This document shows positions 7,935-17,200 of a stretch of DNA of 64,000 nt, piece by piece. The number at the start of each line of letters is the position of its first letter. Position 1 is the stretch's first letter. The notes under the pieces are model-generated. The model was not told the DNA's origin, ran no database searches, and saw nothing but the letters and a program-made list of their open reading frames with translations. Made by a program: the position numbers and the translations under genes. This DNA is from Streptomyces sp. PTY087I2 (lineage in GTDB: Bacteria; Actinomycetota; Actinomycetes; Streptomycetales; Streptomycetaceae), in NCBI RefSeq assembly GCF_001687325.1, contig NZ_LZRD01000018.1, forward strand, positions 1 to 64,000. Direction: 5' to 3'.

Positions 7935-9071
7935 TCAGGGCTGCGGTGCCGACGCCAGTGCCAGGTAGACCGCCGCGAAGTCGGTGATCGCGAGCAGTTC
8001 GGCGACTGCTTCCAGTTCGCTGCTCTCCTCCGGCTCCAGCTCGCTGACCGGTGTGTCGTGGCCGAGCGCCAGTTCCCTGGCCGCCGGGTAGGCGCTGAGG
8101 CCTCCCGTCGGGCGGTCCCGGAGCAGAACGACCCTGGCTCGTAGCGTCTCGCCCTCCTCGACCCGGTCCCGGAAGAAGTCGTCGGGGTCCGCGCCGGCCG
8201 CGAAGTCCCCGGCGAGCAGCGTGCCGTGCGAGGGCAGCGCTTCGGGGAGCTGTGCGGTGAGGGCGGGGCGGCCCGCCAGCTCGGACAGTACGGCGGCGAA
8301 GCGGCGGCCGACCGGGCCCGCGGCTTCGCCCTCCGTCCACAGCAGCGGCAGGCTGTCGGCGAGTTCGGCGGCGAGCGTCTTGGCCGGGTTGCTGTACGTG
8401 GCGATGGCCGGACCGCAGCGTTCCGCGGTGCGGTCCAGGCGGTCCGCCACCTTTTGCAGGTCTTCGGGGGACGCGGTCACCAGGCCCACCCGGTCCAGGA
8501 GCGCCAGCAGAGGTGTGAGCAGCGCCCACAGCGTGCCGGGGCCGGCGGCCGAGGTCTCCGCGTCGTACTCGCCGTGCGGGGCGGCCGCCATCGGGACGAC
8601 CAGGCCGTGCACCCCGTCGACCGCCTCGCGTAGCGGTGAGCGGGTGGGGGCGACGGCGACGACGGTGCAGCCGCGGCGGTAGGCCTGCTCGGCGAGCAGG
8701 GCGAGGCCCGGTTCCGAGCCGTCGGCGGTCGCGATCAGGAGCAGGTCCACGGAGCCCGCCCAGCCGGGCAGGGCCCAGCGCAGGGCGCCGGGGGCGGGGG
8801 CGACGCCCGTGGGGGGGATGCGGGTGACGGGGGCGGCCGCGCCCGCCAGTGCGCCGATGAGGTCGGCGACCCCGGAGGCGGCAGTGCCGGGGCCCGCCAC
8901 GAGGACGGCGCGGGGGCGGCCCTCGGGGGTCAGGCCGTCGATGCCCGCCTCGGCGGCGTGCCGGGCGGCGGTGCGGACCCGGGCGCCGGCCTCGGCTGCG
9001 CCGCGCAGCAGATCGCGGCGGTCGGCTCGGGCCAGGGCTTCCGGGGCGTCGAGCAGGGACTCGTCGAGCAT
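7935..9071 (-). CDS. SIS-domain protein, PGI/PMI-like (mycobacterial Rv3256c/TobH type)
   Basis: A 378-residue protein with a SIS sugar-isomerase fold. A Rossmann-like first half contains VLVAGPGTAASGVADLIGAL (about 55-75) and LLLIATADGSEPGLALL (about 112-128). The second half resembles the C-terminal domain of bifunctional phosphoglucose/phosphomannose isomerases. Its place between manA and manB suggests a role in hexose-phosphate or GDP-mannose metabolism. Catalytic activity is not shown, because the canonical isomerase residues are not clearly conserved by eye. It may be regulatory. Confidence 0.8.
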   Translation of the reverse strand: MLDESLLDAPEALARADRRDLLRGAAEAGARVRTAARHAAEAGIDGLTPEGRPRAVLVAGPGTAASGVADLIGALAGAAAPVTRIPPTGVAPAPGALRWALPGWAGSVDLLLIATADGSEPGLALLAEQAYRRGCTVVAVAPTRSPLREAVDGVHGLVVPMAAAPHGEYDAETSAAGPGTLWALLTPLLALLDRVGLVTASPEDLQKVADRLDRTAERCGPAIATYSNPAKTLAAELADSLPLLWTEGEAAGPVGRRFAAVLSELAGRPALTAQLPEALPSHGTLLAGDFAAGADPDDFFRDRVEEGETLRARVVLLRDRPTGGLSAYPAARELALGHDTPVSELEPEESSELEAVAELLAITDFAAVYLALASAPQP

Positions 9072-9127
9072 GGCAGTGGGCCTCCGATCACCGGGTGGGG
9101 TGCGGGCTGCGGGTACGGGGGCGGGGG

Positions 9128-9240
9128 GCTTGCCTGGCCTCGCCGTGCTTGGCCTTGCCTGGCTTGGCTTGCGCCTTTGCCTGCTTGGCCTTGCCCGACC
9201 TTGCTTGGCTTGGCCCGCCTTGCCTGGCTTGGCCTTGCTG
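9128..9240. repeat. degenerate tandem repeat of CTTGG/CCTGG units
   Basis: About 113 bp made almost only of short units such as GCTTGGCCTTGCCTGG and close variants, in the gap between the Trm112-like gene and the SIS gene. It carries no convincing gene on either strand. It looks like a locally amplified low-complexity tract, which makes it a likely length-variable site. Confidence 0.75.
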
Positions 9241-9314
9241 GGACAGGAGACCTAGGCGGTCCGCCCCGCCTGCGGTCTGCTGCCCGTCCAGTCCCGTACG
9301 GGTGTCGCTCGCGG

Positions 9315-9497
9315 TCAGGCGGGGCGGCGGGCCTCGTCGACGAGAAGGACCGGGATGCCGTCCCGGACCGGGTAGGCCAGGCCGCAGGCGTCGCCCGTGC
9401 AGACCAGTTCGGGGGTGTCGGACGCCGAACGGTCGTCGAGCGGGGAGTGGCAGGCCGGGCAGGCCAGGATCTCCAGGAGGCCGGCTTCGAGCGGCAT
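9315..9497 (-). CDS. Trm112 family protein (UPF0434)
   Basis: A 60-residue zinc-binding protein. It has a CPAC pair in LEILACPACHSPL and a second Cys pair (CTGDAC) about 20 residues on, then the conserved YPVRDGIPVLL(V)DEA ending. Trm112-like proteins act as small activator or partner subunits of methyltransferases, but the bacterial role is poorly defined. An earlier in-frame ATG at 9518 exists. MPLEAGLLEIL is preferred because AAGGGA lies 9 nt before it and homologues begin there. It is encoded between manB and the SIS gene, as in other actinobacteria. Confidence 0.88.
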   Translation of the reverse strand: MPLEAGLLEILACPACHSPLDDRSASDTPELVCTGDACGLAYPVRDGIPVLLVDEARRPA

Positions 9498-9683
9498 GGG
9501 GTGAGTCCCTTCGAGCATGCGAGTTCCGATCCGCGTGGATCAGGCGTCGTCAGCCTACCGCTGGGGTGGAGGGGGCGCGGCCTGGCCGGGGGGATGAAAC
9601 GGGGGATGGCGTGGGGGTGGGGGTGGGCTGGGGTGGGTGGGTGAGCGGGTGGGGGTGGGTGGGCGCCTGCGGCGGGCTTCTCC

Positions 9684-9807
9684 CCTACCCGCCCCTTCCC
9701 GTAATCGGGGCTCCGCCCCGGGCCCCGGTTACGGTCCTCAAGCGCCGGACGGGCTGGATTTCGGGGCTCCGCCCCGGACCCCGCTCCTCAAACGCCGGAG
9801 AGGCTGG
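9684..9807. repeat. dispersed intergenic repeat, copy 1 (hairpin-forming)
   Basis: This block is nearly repeated at 22305-22426 in the same orientation. Shared elements, in order, are ACCCGCCCCTTCCCG, a GGGGCTCCGCCCC hairpin, TCCTCAAGCGCCGGACGGGC, a second GGGGCTCCGCCCC hairpin and CCCCGCTCCTCAA. The first hairpin is flanked by GTAA(T/C)C and GGTTAC arms that extend the stem. It lies just downstream of the manB array. I recall this GGGGCTCCGCCCC element as widespread in Streptomyces intergenic regions. A terminator-like role is plausible. Confidence 0.75.
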
Positions 9808-9858
9808 AAGTAACCCGGGAGAAGCTGGAAGTAGCCCTGGAGAGGCTGGAAGAAACCC

Positions 9859-10033
9859 GGACCGGCTGGAAATGACCCGGGGCGGGCTGGAAGAAACCCG
9901 GACCGGCTGGAAATGACCCGGGACGGGCTGGAAGAAACTCGGACCGGCTGGAAGCGACCTGGGGCGGGCTGGAAGAAGCCCGGACCGCTGGAAGTGACCC
10001 GGGCGGGCTGGGAGAAGTCCGGACCGCTGGAAA
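9859..10033. repeat. 41-bp tandem repeat (about 4.3 copies) downstream of manB
   Basis: The unit begins GGACCGGCTGGAAATGACCC and recurs at 9859, 9900, 9941 and 9982 with a period of exactly 41 bp, then at 10021 after a 39-bp unit. Each contains two near-copies of a CGGGCTGGAAGAAACCC half-unit. Because 41 is not a multiple of 3 and the tract ends before the manB stop (10055), it is a non-coding minisatellite. Degenerate half-units extend left to about 9795. Confidence 0.85.
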
Positions 10034-10054
10034 GGACCCCCGGAAAGGGCCGGG

Positions 10055-11422
10055 TCAGCCCCGGATCAAGGTCAAAACCTCGTCCCGTACCTCCGTCATC
10101 GTCTTCTCGTTCTTCGCCTCCACGTTCAGGCGCAGCAGCGGTTCCGTGTTGGAGGCTCGGAGGTTGAACCACCAGTCGGGGGCCGTGACCGTGAGGCCGT
10201 CCAGGTCGTCGAAGGTGATGTTGTCGCGGGTGCCGTAGACCGTTCTGACCTTGGTCAGGCTCGCTGTCTGGTCGGCGACGGTGGAGTTGATCTCGCCGGA
10301 GCCGGTGTAGCGGTCGTACTCCGCGACCAGCTCGGACAGCGGCTTCTGCTGGTTGCCTAGGGCGGCGAGTACGTGGAGGGCGGCGAGCATGCCCGTATCG
10401 GCGTTCCAGAAGTCGCGGAAGTAGTAGTGCGCCGAGTGCTCACCGCCGAAGATCGCGCCGTGCTCGGCCATCTCCGCCTTGATGAACGAGTGGCCGACCC
10501 GGGTGCGGACCGGGGTGCCGCCGTTCTCGCGGACCACCTCGGGGACGGACGAGGAGGTGATCAGGTTGTGGATGACGATGCCCTCGCCGCCGTTGCGGGC
10601 CAGTTCGCGGGCGGCCACCAGGGCCGTGATCGCGGACGGCGACACGCCCGCGCCCCGCTCGTCGACCACGAAGCAGCGGTCCGCGTCGCCGTCGAAGGCG
10701 AGCCCCAGGTCGGCGCCCTCGGCGAGGACGCGGGCCTGGAGGTCGACGATGTTCTTCGGGTCGAGGGGGTTGGCCTCGTGGTGGGGGAAGGTGCCGTCCA
10801 GCTCGAAGTACATCGGTACGAGGTCGAGCGGGAGGCCGTCGAAGACCGTGGGGACCGTGTGGCCGCCCATGCCGTTGCCCGCGTCCACCACCACCTTCAG
10901 CGGGCGGATCGCGGTCAGGTCGACCAGGCCGAGCAGGTGGGACGCGTAGTCGGTGAGGGTGTCGCGTTCCGTGATCGTGCCGGGGGTCGTGGCCGCGCCG
11001 GGCCGGGGCGCTCCTTCCGACCACTGCTCGACCAGGGTGCGGATCTCCGCGAGGCCCGTGTCCTGGCCGACCGGGGCCGCTCCCGCCTGGCACATCTTGA
11101 TGCCGTTGTACTGCGCCGGGTTGTGCGAGGCCGTGAACATCGCCCCGGGGAGGTCCAGCGCCCCCGACGCGTAGTACAGCTGGTCCGTCGAGCAGAGGCC
11201 GATGAGCGTGACGTCCGCGCCCCGGGCCGCCGCGCCGCGCGCGAAGGCGGCGGACAGGGCGGGTGAGGTCGGGCGCATGTCGTGGCCGATCACGATCGCG
11301 TCGGCCGCCGTGACCTGGACGAACGCGGACCCGAAGAGTTCGGCCAGCGATTCGTCCCACTGGTCGGGCACCACTCCGCGCACGTCGTACGCCTTCACGA
11401 GCTGCGACAGATCAGCAACCAC
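10055..11422 (-). CDS. manB: phosphomannomutase/phosphoglucomutase
   Basis: A 455-residue alpha-D-phosphohexomutase converting mannose-6-P to mannose-1-P (or glucose-6-P to glucose-1-P). The phosphoserine loop GAMFTASHNPAQYNGIK is at about residues 94-110. The metal-binding loop AFDGDADRCFVVDE is at about 243-256. The sugar loop GGEHSAHYYF is near 322, and the phosphate-binding RASNTEPLLRLNVEA is near 430. The length is normal. It feeds the guanylyltransferase encoded at 23684-24775. It reads out of the spacing after the DUF3499 gene, probably in the same transcript. Confidence 0.96.
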   Translation of the reverse strand: MVADLSQLVKAYDVRGVVPDQWDESLAELFGSAFVQVTAADAIVIGHDMRPTSPALSAAFARGAAARGADVTLIGLCSTDQLYYASGALDLPGAMFTASHNPAQYNGIKMCQAGAAPVGQDTGLAEIRTLVEQWSEGAPRPGAATTPGTITERDTLTDYASHLLGLVDLTAIRPLKVVVDAGNGMGGHTVPTVFDGLPLDLVPMYFELDGTFPHHEANPLDPKNIVDLQARVLAEGADLGLAFDGDADRCFVVDERGAGVSPSAITALVAARELARNGGEGIVIHNLITSSSVPEVVRENGGTPVRTRVGHSFIKAEMAEHGAIFGGEHSAHYYFRDFWNADTGMLAALHVLAALGNQQKPLSELVAEYDRYTGSGEINSTVADQTASLTKVRTVYGTRDNITFDDLDGLTVTAPDWWFNLRASNTEPLLRLNVEAKNEKTMTEVRDEVLTLIRG

Positions 11423-11491
11423 GGCCGGTCCTCCTGGGGTCTTTGCGGACCGCCCAAACTACCCGGCCGGGCAGTGCCTCAGGAGGCGGCC

Positions 11492-11869
11492 TCAGGAGTC
11501 CGGGGAGCGCAGCACCCTCAGGTGGCCCCGGCGGGCCACCTCCACCGGGTCGGCCGAGCGCCGGCCCCGGCCTTCGCCGTCCGGGCCCCGGTCGTGCGGG
11601 CGTGCCGCCTCGCGGACCGCGTTGGCCAGTGCTTCGAGGTCGTCACCGCTCGGGTGCGCCGGGGCGGAGCCGTCGGAGAGCCGCACCACTTCCCAGCCCC
11701 GCGGCGCGGTGAGCCGCTCACTGTGTTCGGCGCACAGGTCGTAGCAGTGGGGCTCGGCGTAGGTGGCGAGCGGGCCGAGGACCGCAGTCGAGTCGGCATA
11801 GACGTACGTCAGTGTCGCGACGGCAGGGCGGCCGCACGCGGTGCGCGAACAGCGACGTACAGGGCTCAC
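11492..11869 (-). CDS. DUF3499 family protein
   Basis: A 125-residue protein starting with GTG at SPVRRCSRTACGRPAVATLT. The family signature is the Cys-rich start (CSRTAC) and a second pair (HCYDLCAEH), which together look like a four-Cys/His zinc site of about 45 residues. The conserved LTAPRGWEVVRL follows. The Arg-rich C-terminus is disordered. The same frame is open to 12067 but the extension is Arg/Gly/Pro noise. The family is encoded next to manB in many actinobacteria (Rv3258c in M. tuberculosis, from memory). Function is unknown. Confidence 0.85.
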   Translation of the reverse strand: MSPVRRCSRTACGRPAVATLTYVYADSTAVLGPLATYAEPHCYDLCAEHSERLTAPRGWEVVRLSDGSAPAHPSGDDLEALANAVREAARPHDRGPDGEGRGRRSADPVEVARRGHLRVLRSPDS

Positions 11870-12256
11870 GATGTTGGACGGTACCGCACTCTTGAGCGGG
11901 CCGCGACGACTCCCCCTCGGGTCACCCCACCGTGTCGCCCTGTGACCTGCGGCACAGCGGGGCTTCCGGGGGCTACCCTGACCTGCGCCGCCGCAAGGGG
12001 CGCGCGATCGTCGGCCGGTCGCGTCGGTCGCGGGCGGAGTGCATCGCGGTCCCAGCAGCAGGGTCAATGATCGGATGACGGGCCTGAAATGGGCTCAACC
12101 TTGGCCGAAATGTTCAACTGTGGACATCCGGAGGTCTCCCCTCCCGGGGACGTCCGGACCCTTTCCGTTGGAGCTGCAAGGGTCCGCCCTGCCGCGTCGC
12201 CTCTCCGATCGTCTCTCCGGTCGTCCCGGTCTCCGGAGCGTTACGCTGCGTCGGTG
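11870..12256. other. divergent intergenic region between DUF3499 and zincin-like genes
   Basis: A gap of 387 bases between divergently transcribed genes, so promoters for both should lie here. The AT-richest part, with CTGAAATGGGCTCAACC and TTGGCCGAAATGTTCAACTG, is at about 12085-12122. No confident -35/-10 pair was found. Frames open across this gap have no coding character. Confidence 0.4.
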
Positions 12257-12685
12257 ATGGACAGCTCCGTACCTCCCCACCCGTTCGAGCCGCGGCCCCG
12301 GCGCCGTGACCGTCATGGCCGCGGTATGCGCGGGCCGGTCGCCCCGCCGCAGGTGCCGCTGTCGGCCAGCCGGGGCGAGACCTTCCGCGATCTGGTCCAG
12401 GACTCGGTGGAGCGGCTGGAGCGGCGCTGGCCCCAGCTGGCCGAGGTCGACTTCGTCGTCCTCGATGTGCCCGGCACCCCGGAGGAGGTCGTTCCGCTCG
12501 GCAGCGCGGTCTCCGCGGAGAAGGGGCGGCCCGCGCAGATCGTCGTCTACCGGCGGCCCGTCGAGATCCGCACCAAGAGCCGTGACGAGCGCGCCCTGCT
12601 CGTGCACGAGGTCGTCGTCGAGCAGGTCGCCGAGCTGCTGGGGCTCGCCCCCGAGTCGGTCGACCCCCGGTACGGGCAGGACTGA
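12257..12685 (+). CDS. metallopeptidase (zincin-like) family protein with degenerate active site
   Basis: A 142-residue protein of the small zincin-like family that in actinobacteria is encoded beside whiB2 and manB (Rv3259 type). The conserved core runs from FRDLVQDSVERLERRWPQL through VVYRRPVEIR to the end. At the position expected for HExxH the sequence is HEVVVEQVAELLGL, so the second zinc-ligand histidine is absent. The Arg/Pro-rich N-terminal ~30 residues look disordered. Start: ATG 12257 (MDSSVPPHPF). Peptidase activity is doubtful, and the family name should be read as fold only. Confidence 0.8.
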   Translation: MDSSVPPHPFEPRPRRRDRHGRGMRGPVAPPQVPLSASRGETFRDLVQDSVERLERRWPQLAEVDFVVLDVPGTPEEVVPLGSAVSAEKGRPAQIVVYRRPVEIRTKSRDERALLVHEVVVEQVAELLGLAPESVDPRYGQD

Positions 12686-12712
12686 CCTCCGGGGGCCGGC
12701 TGCGGCCCGCCC

Positions 12713-14251
12713 TCAGTCGTCCAGCACCGACAGGTCCTGGCGCGCCGACGGGACCTCGACCATGCCCCGGTCGTCGGGGAGCGTCTGCACCGTGAACATC
12801 TGGATGCCGTCCGAGGCGATCGCCAGCGAGCGCGACGCGTGGACCGGGCCGCCCGACGTCGTCTCGACGGTCAGGGCGTAGGAGCCCTTGAGGCCTTCCG
12901 GGGCCTTCGGGGTGACGGCGAGCGTCGTACCGGCCTTGACCGTGTACGTCTCGACGGCCGGTTCGCCGCCGCCGCTGCCCGCCGACGCCGTGACCTTCAC
13001 CTTGGCCGTGGCGCCCGGCGCGGTCAGGGACAGCGTCGAGCCCTTGGCCCGGTTGTCCGCGACGGTCGCCCGGGCGCCGACGGGCCCGGTGGCGGGGATG
13101 TAGGCGATCTCCTGCTTGTCGCCCTTGCCCCGGACCACGCGCAGCGCGGCCACGATCGGGGTCGCCCGGTCCTTCCGGACGGGGGTCAGGCGCAGGGAGC
13201 CCGGTTCGCCGCGGGTGAGGTCCTTGAGGTCGACGGCGGCCGTCATCGAGGACTTGATGTGCAGGGTGGCGTTCCCGGCCGGGGAGAACGTCGCGTTCTT
13301 CCCCATGAGCTGGACCTTCACGTCCGCGTCGTCGTCGCCGGGCGCGAACGCCACCAGCTGTACGGAGGTGGCGTCGGCCGGGATGCCCGGCATCACGAGC
13401 GTGCCGGACGGGTCGTCGGACGCGGTGATCCAGTCGCTGCCCGCGCTGTCGTCGGCGCTCATGACGACCGCCCCGATCCGTCCCGAGCGGGTGGTGACGT
13501 GGGCGGTCAGCCGGTCGACGGCCTCGGTGGTGAGGGTGGACAGCAGGACGGCGACGCTGGAGCGGGCCGGCACGGTGATGCCGTCGCCGACGTCGGACTT
13601 CAGCGCGCCCTCGGGGCCGTACAGCTCGATGTCGACCACGGCGCCGGTGTCGTCGGGGTTGGTGAGGTGGATGTAGTCCTGGCGGGACTTGGCGGTGCTC
13701 GCGCCCGGGAACCAGAAGTCCGTGTCGGGGGCGGTGCAGGTGACCCCGAGGAGTCCGCGGGAGCCGCCCGCGGTGACCTCGGTGGTCTGCTGTGCGGTCC
13801 AGCCGGGGGCCAGCCTGCCGGTGGCCGTGCCGACGAGGGCCGGGGCGCCGGAGCCGTTCGCCTCCGCGACGACCGGCTTTCCGGGCTCCTTCACGGCGAG
13901 GACCGGCTTCTCGGCCTTCTCCTTCGCCTTCTTCGCCGCTTCCTCGGCCTTCTTGGCCTTCTTCGGGTCGGTCAGGTCCTCGTCGTCCACGATCGGCAGC
14001 GCCGGCTTCAGCTCGGCGGTGCCCTTGGCGTCGCCGCCCTTGCCCGCCGGGGTGAACGCGGTGTACTGCGTCTCGGCGAGGTCGGAGTTGCTGGGCGCCG
14101 GGCAGACCAGGCCGGCCCGCTCGACCGGCAGCAGGGCGGCGGACTTCGCGGCGGACTCGGCCGGGGCGCCGGGCGCGGTGACCGTGGCGAAGCCGGTGAC
14201 GGCGGCCAGGACGGCGGCGCCCGCGATCAGGGACAGGTGGGTGGACTTCAC
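12713..14251 (-). CDS. DUF5719 family secreted/membrane-associated protein
   Basis: A 512-residue protein with a GTG start and a signal-type N-terminus (a positive KSTH, then a hydrophobic stretch of about 20 residues with Ala-rich cleavage sites). A Lys/Ala/Glu-rich helical segment (about 85-125) follows, then beta-rich repeats with many VTV and LTAP strands. It matches what I know as DUF5719. The GTGA overlap with the stop of the upstream giant glycosyltransferase gene (14248-14251) indicates translational coupling. The two products may work together at the cell surface. Biochemical function is unknown. Confidence 0.8.
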   Translation of the reverse strand: MKSTHLSLIAGAAVLAAVTGFATVTAPGAPAESAAKSAALLPVERAGLVCPAPSNSDLAETQYTAFTPAGKGGDAKGTAELKPALPIVDDEDLTDPKKAKKAEEAAKKAKEKAEKPVLAVKEPGKPVVAEANGSGAPALVGTATGRLAPGWTAQQTTEVTAGGSRGLLGVTCTAPDTDFWFPGASTAKSRQDYIHLTNPDDTGAVVDIELYGPEGALKSDVGDGITVPARSSVAVLLSTLTTEAVDRLTAHVTTRSGRIGAVVMSADDSAGSDWITASDDPSGTLVMPGIPADATSVQLVAFAPGDDDADVKVQLMGKNATFSPAGNATLHIKSSMTAAVDLKDLTRGEPGSLRLTPVRKDRATPIVAALRVVRGKGDKQEIAYIPATGPVGARATVADNRAKGSTLSLTAPGATAKVKVTASAGSGGGEPAVETYTVKAGTTLAVTPKAPEGLKGSYALTVETTSGGPVHASRSLAIASDGIQMFTVQTLPDDRGMVEVPSARQDLSVLDD

Positions 14252-17200
14252 TCGGACTCGCCTCGCGATGCGTTACCGGTCTGCCACGGGGCCTGACCCG
14301 GGGCCGGGGGGTCGGTCTGTTCGCCGTTCTCGCCGTACGGGTGCTGCTGGTGCTGCTGCCCGCCGGTGTACTGGCCGTACTCGTCGTACGCGCCCTGGTT
14401 GCTGTACGTGACGCCCTGGTCGTTGTACGCGCCCTGGTCGTCGTACTGCTGCGCGTACGGGTCCTGGACTGCGTAGCCGCCCTGGTAGTCGGCGCTCTGA
14501 TGTCCCTGCTGTTGGTGCTGGTGCTGGTGCTGGTGCTGCTGGGCGTACGGGTCCGGCTGCTGGTACGTCGCGTAGTAGTCGGCCGTCGGCTGCTGCTGCC
14601 CGTCCCACTGCGCGTACTCGTCGTACTGCTGCGGGACCGGGACCGCCGCGTAGCCGCCGGTGGCCTCCTGCGGGTCGTGCGGGGCCTGCGGGTCGTGCGC
14701 CGGAGCGTTCTCGGCGTACGGGTCGGTGGACTGCTGCGCCGGGATGTACTCCCCCGGGTTCACGGCCTCCTCGCCCGCCGCCGCCTCGGCCTGGGCCGCG
14801 GCGCGCAGCCTGCGGGCGCGGCGGCCCTCGCCATCGACCGGCTCGGCGGCGACGGCGAGCGCCTCGTCGGGCAGGTCGTCGTCGATCTCCCGGCGGCGGC
14901 CCGGCAGGGCCATGACCACCAGGACCACCAGCAGCCCGACCTGGGCCCAGATCCACGCGGTGTGGGTGATCGGGGCGTCGTGGGTGAGGTCCAGACGGCC
15001 GCCGTTGGCGGGCAGCTCGAAGCCCTGGGCCCAGCCGTCGACGGTCTTGCGGGTCAGCGGCTTGCCGTCCAGCGTGGCCGTCCAGCCCGGGTCGGCGGCG
15101 TCCGCGATCCGCAGGACGCGGCCCGCCTCACCCGCCGGGATCCTGGAATGGGCCTCGACGGCGGCCGAGCCGACCGCGATGTGCTCGCCCTCGCCGGAGG
15201 CCGGGGTGATCATGACGCGGGCGACCTGGCGGTCCACCCGCCACAGAGCGCTGCCGTCGAGCTGGCTGAGGCGGCTGAGGCCCGGGGTGGCGTCGAGGAC
15301 CCGGCTCATCTCGCGCGGTGCTCCGTCGCGGACGAGGACGTAACGGATCGCGAAGCCGCTGAGCTGGCCGCCCTGGTCGGCGCCGGAGCCGGCGACGAGG
15401 TTGGCGACGACCTTGTCGAGGTGGCTGTTGCTGCCGACCGCCTCGGTCAGTTCGCCGTCGCCGAGCCGAGCGCCCGAGCCGCGGACCAGGCTGTACGAGA
15501 CGGTGTCGGGCGAGGTGCCGCCGAGGATGAGGGTGCGGGGCTGGTCGCGGGTGGTGCTCTCCTCCGCGACGAAGGCGGGCACCTGCACGGGGTCGCGGCG
15601 CTCCAGCGGGCCGTCGGCGCCGCCGATCATCCAGCCGGCCGCGGCCAGGACCGGGGCCAGTCCGGCGGCCAGCGCGATCAGCGCCGCCACGGGCTGGCGC
15701 CAGCCGAAGCTCTGCTCGGCGACCCGGATGCGGGCCCCGTCCGCGCCGACCAGAGCGGCGGCGATCAGGGCGGTGCCGTAGACGAGGGTGGCCGGTCCGG
15801 CCCAGGTGGATCCGTTGGCGACGGCGGCGAAGAGGAAGCCGACGAGCGCGACGGCCCAGGCGGTGCGGACGGCGAACTGGCGCTCCTCGCGCAGCAGGGC
15901 GGCGAGCGCGGCCAGCACGATGCCGAGCAGCAGGATGCCGCCCGCCGCGCCCGGGCCGCCGGGGCTGATGCCGAGCAGGTCGAGGCCCGAGGCCGATCCC
16001 GTACCGGTGTCCAGGCCCGCTTCGGTCAGGAGCGCGGACGGGTTCGTCAGGAGGCTCAGCGACCAGGGGGCGAGGACCAGGACCGGGGTGCCGACGGCGG
16101 CGACGAAGCGGAGCGCGTACGCCGTGATGTCGCCGCGCCGCAGCACCAGCACGCCGAGGCCGAGGACCACGGCGAGCGGCCAGACGATCGGGGTGAACGC
16201 CATGGTGACGGTCAGCAGCAGCGTGTACGCCCAGGTGGCGCGCCAGCTGCCGCGCTCCCCCGCCGCGCTGTCGGCGCGCAGCCCGTGGGCGGCGACGCCC
16301 GCGCGGGCGATCAGCGGGAGCAGGACGAGAAGGACGGCGGTGCCCAGGCGGCCGGTGGCCAGCGCGCCGGTCGCGGCGGGCAGGAAGGCGTACGCGACGC
16401 TCGCCCAGGCCCGCAGCAGCCGGGAGGGGAGCAGCGGGCGGGAGGCGAAGTAGGCGGTGGCCCCGGCCAGCGGGATCGAGCAGACCAGCAGCACGCTGAC
16501 GGCGAGCCCGGTCGAGCCGAGCATCAGGGCCGACAGGGCGGCGAGCAGGGCGAGGTAGGGCGGCGCGGTCTGGGTGCCGCCGGTGCCGACCGTGTGCCAG
16601 GCGTCCGCGTACCGTCCCCAGAGCGAGCCGAGCTCGGCGGGGACGGGCAGCAGCGCGCCGCCCGCGAGTGCGCCGCCGCTGAGCAGGTTGCGGCAGGCGA
16701 TGAGCGAGACGACGAGGAGCAGGGCGAAGAGAACGGGGCCGGGCTTGCGGCCGATGCGCTTGAGGCGGGCGAACTGGTCGACTTCGAGGAAGTCGGCGTC
16801 GTCGCCGCCGGGACCGGATTCGACGGCTCCGTGGCGCGAGCCGCCCGAGTCGGAGTCCGTACGGCCGCCGAAGTTGCCCGCGACCTGGTCGACGGTGGCC
16901 CGGACGGTGGCGCCGGGCGGCGGGAACAGGGCGCGCAGTTCGGCGGCGTCGACGACGCCCTTTCCGCGGTTGCGGCGGGCGGCGAAGATGCGGCCGGGGC
17001 GCAGCAGGGTGCCGAGCAGGCCGGTGACCTCGTCGAGTGCCTGGCCGGGCACCTTGCCGACGAGGTAGGCGAGGGTACGGAGCAGGGTGCCGACGACGAG
17101 CCGGAGCAGGACCCAGGGCAGGGCCTTGCCGCGCGCGTTGACGAGCATCGTGTAGACCGCGCCCGCCTTGTCGACGCGGTGCGGGCTGGCGACGGAGCGG

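Noticed and set aside
9684..10033. CRISPR array
   Set aside because: The 41-bp units are contiguous, without unique spacers, and have no nearby cas genes. It is a minisatellite.
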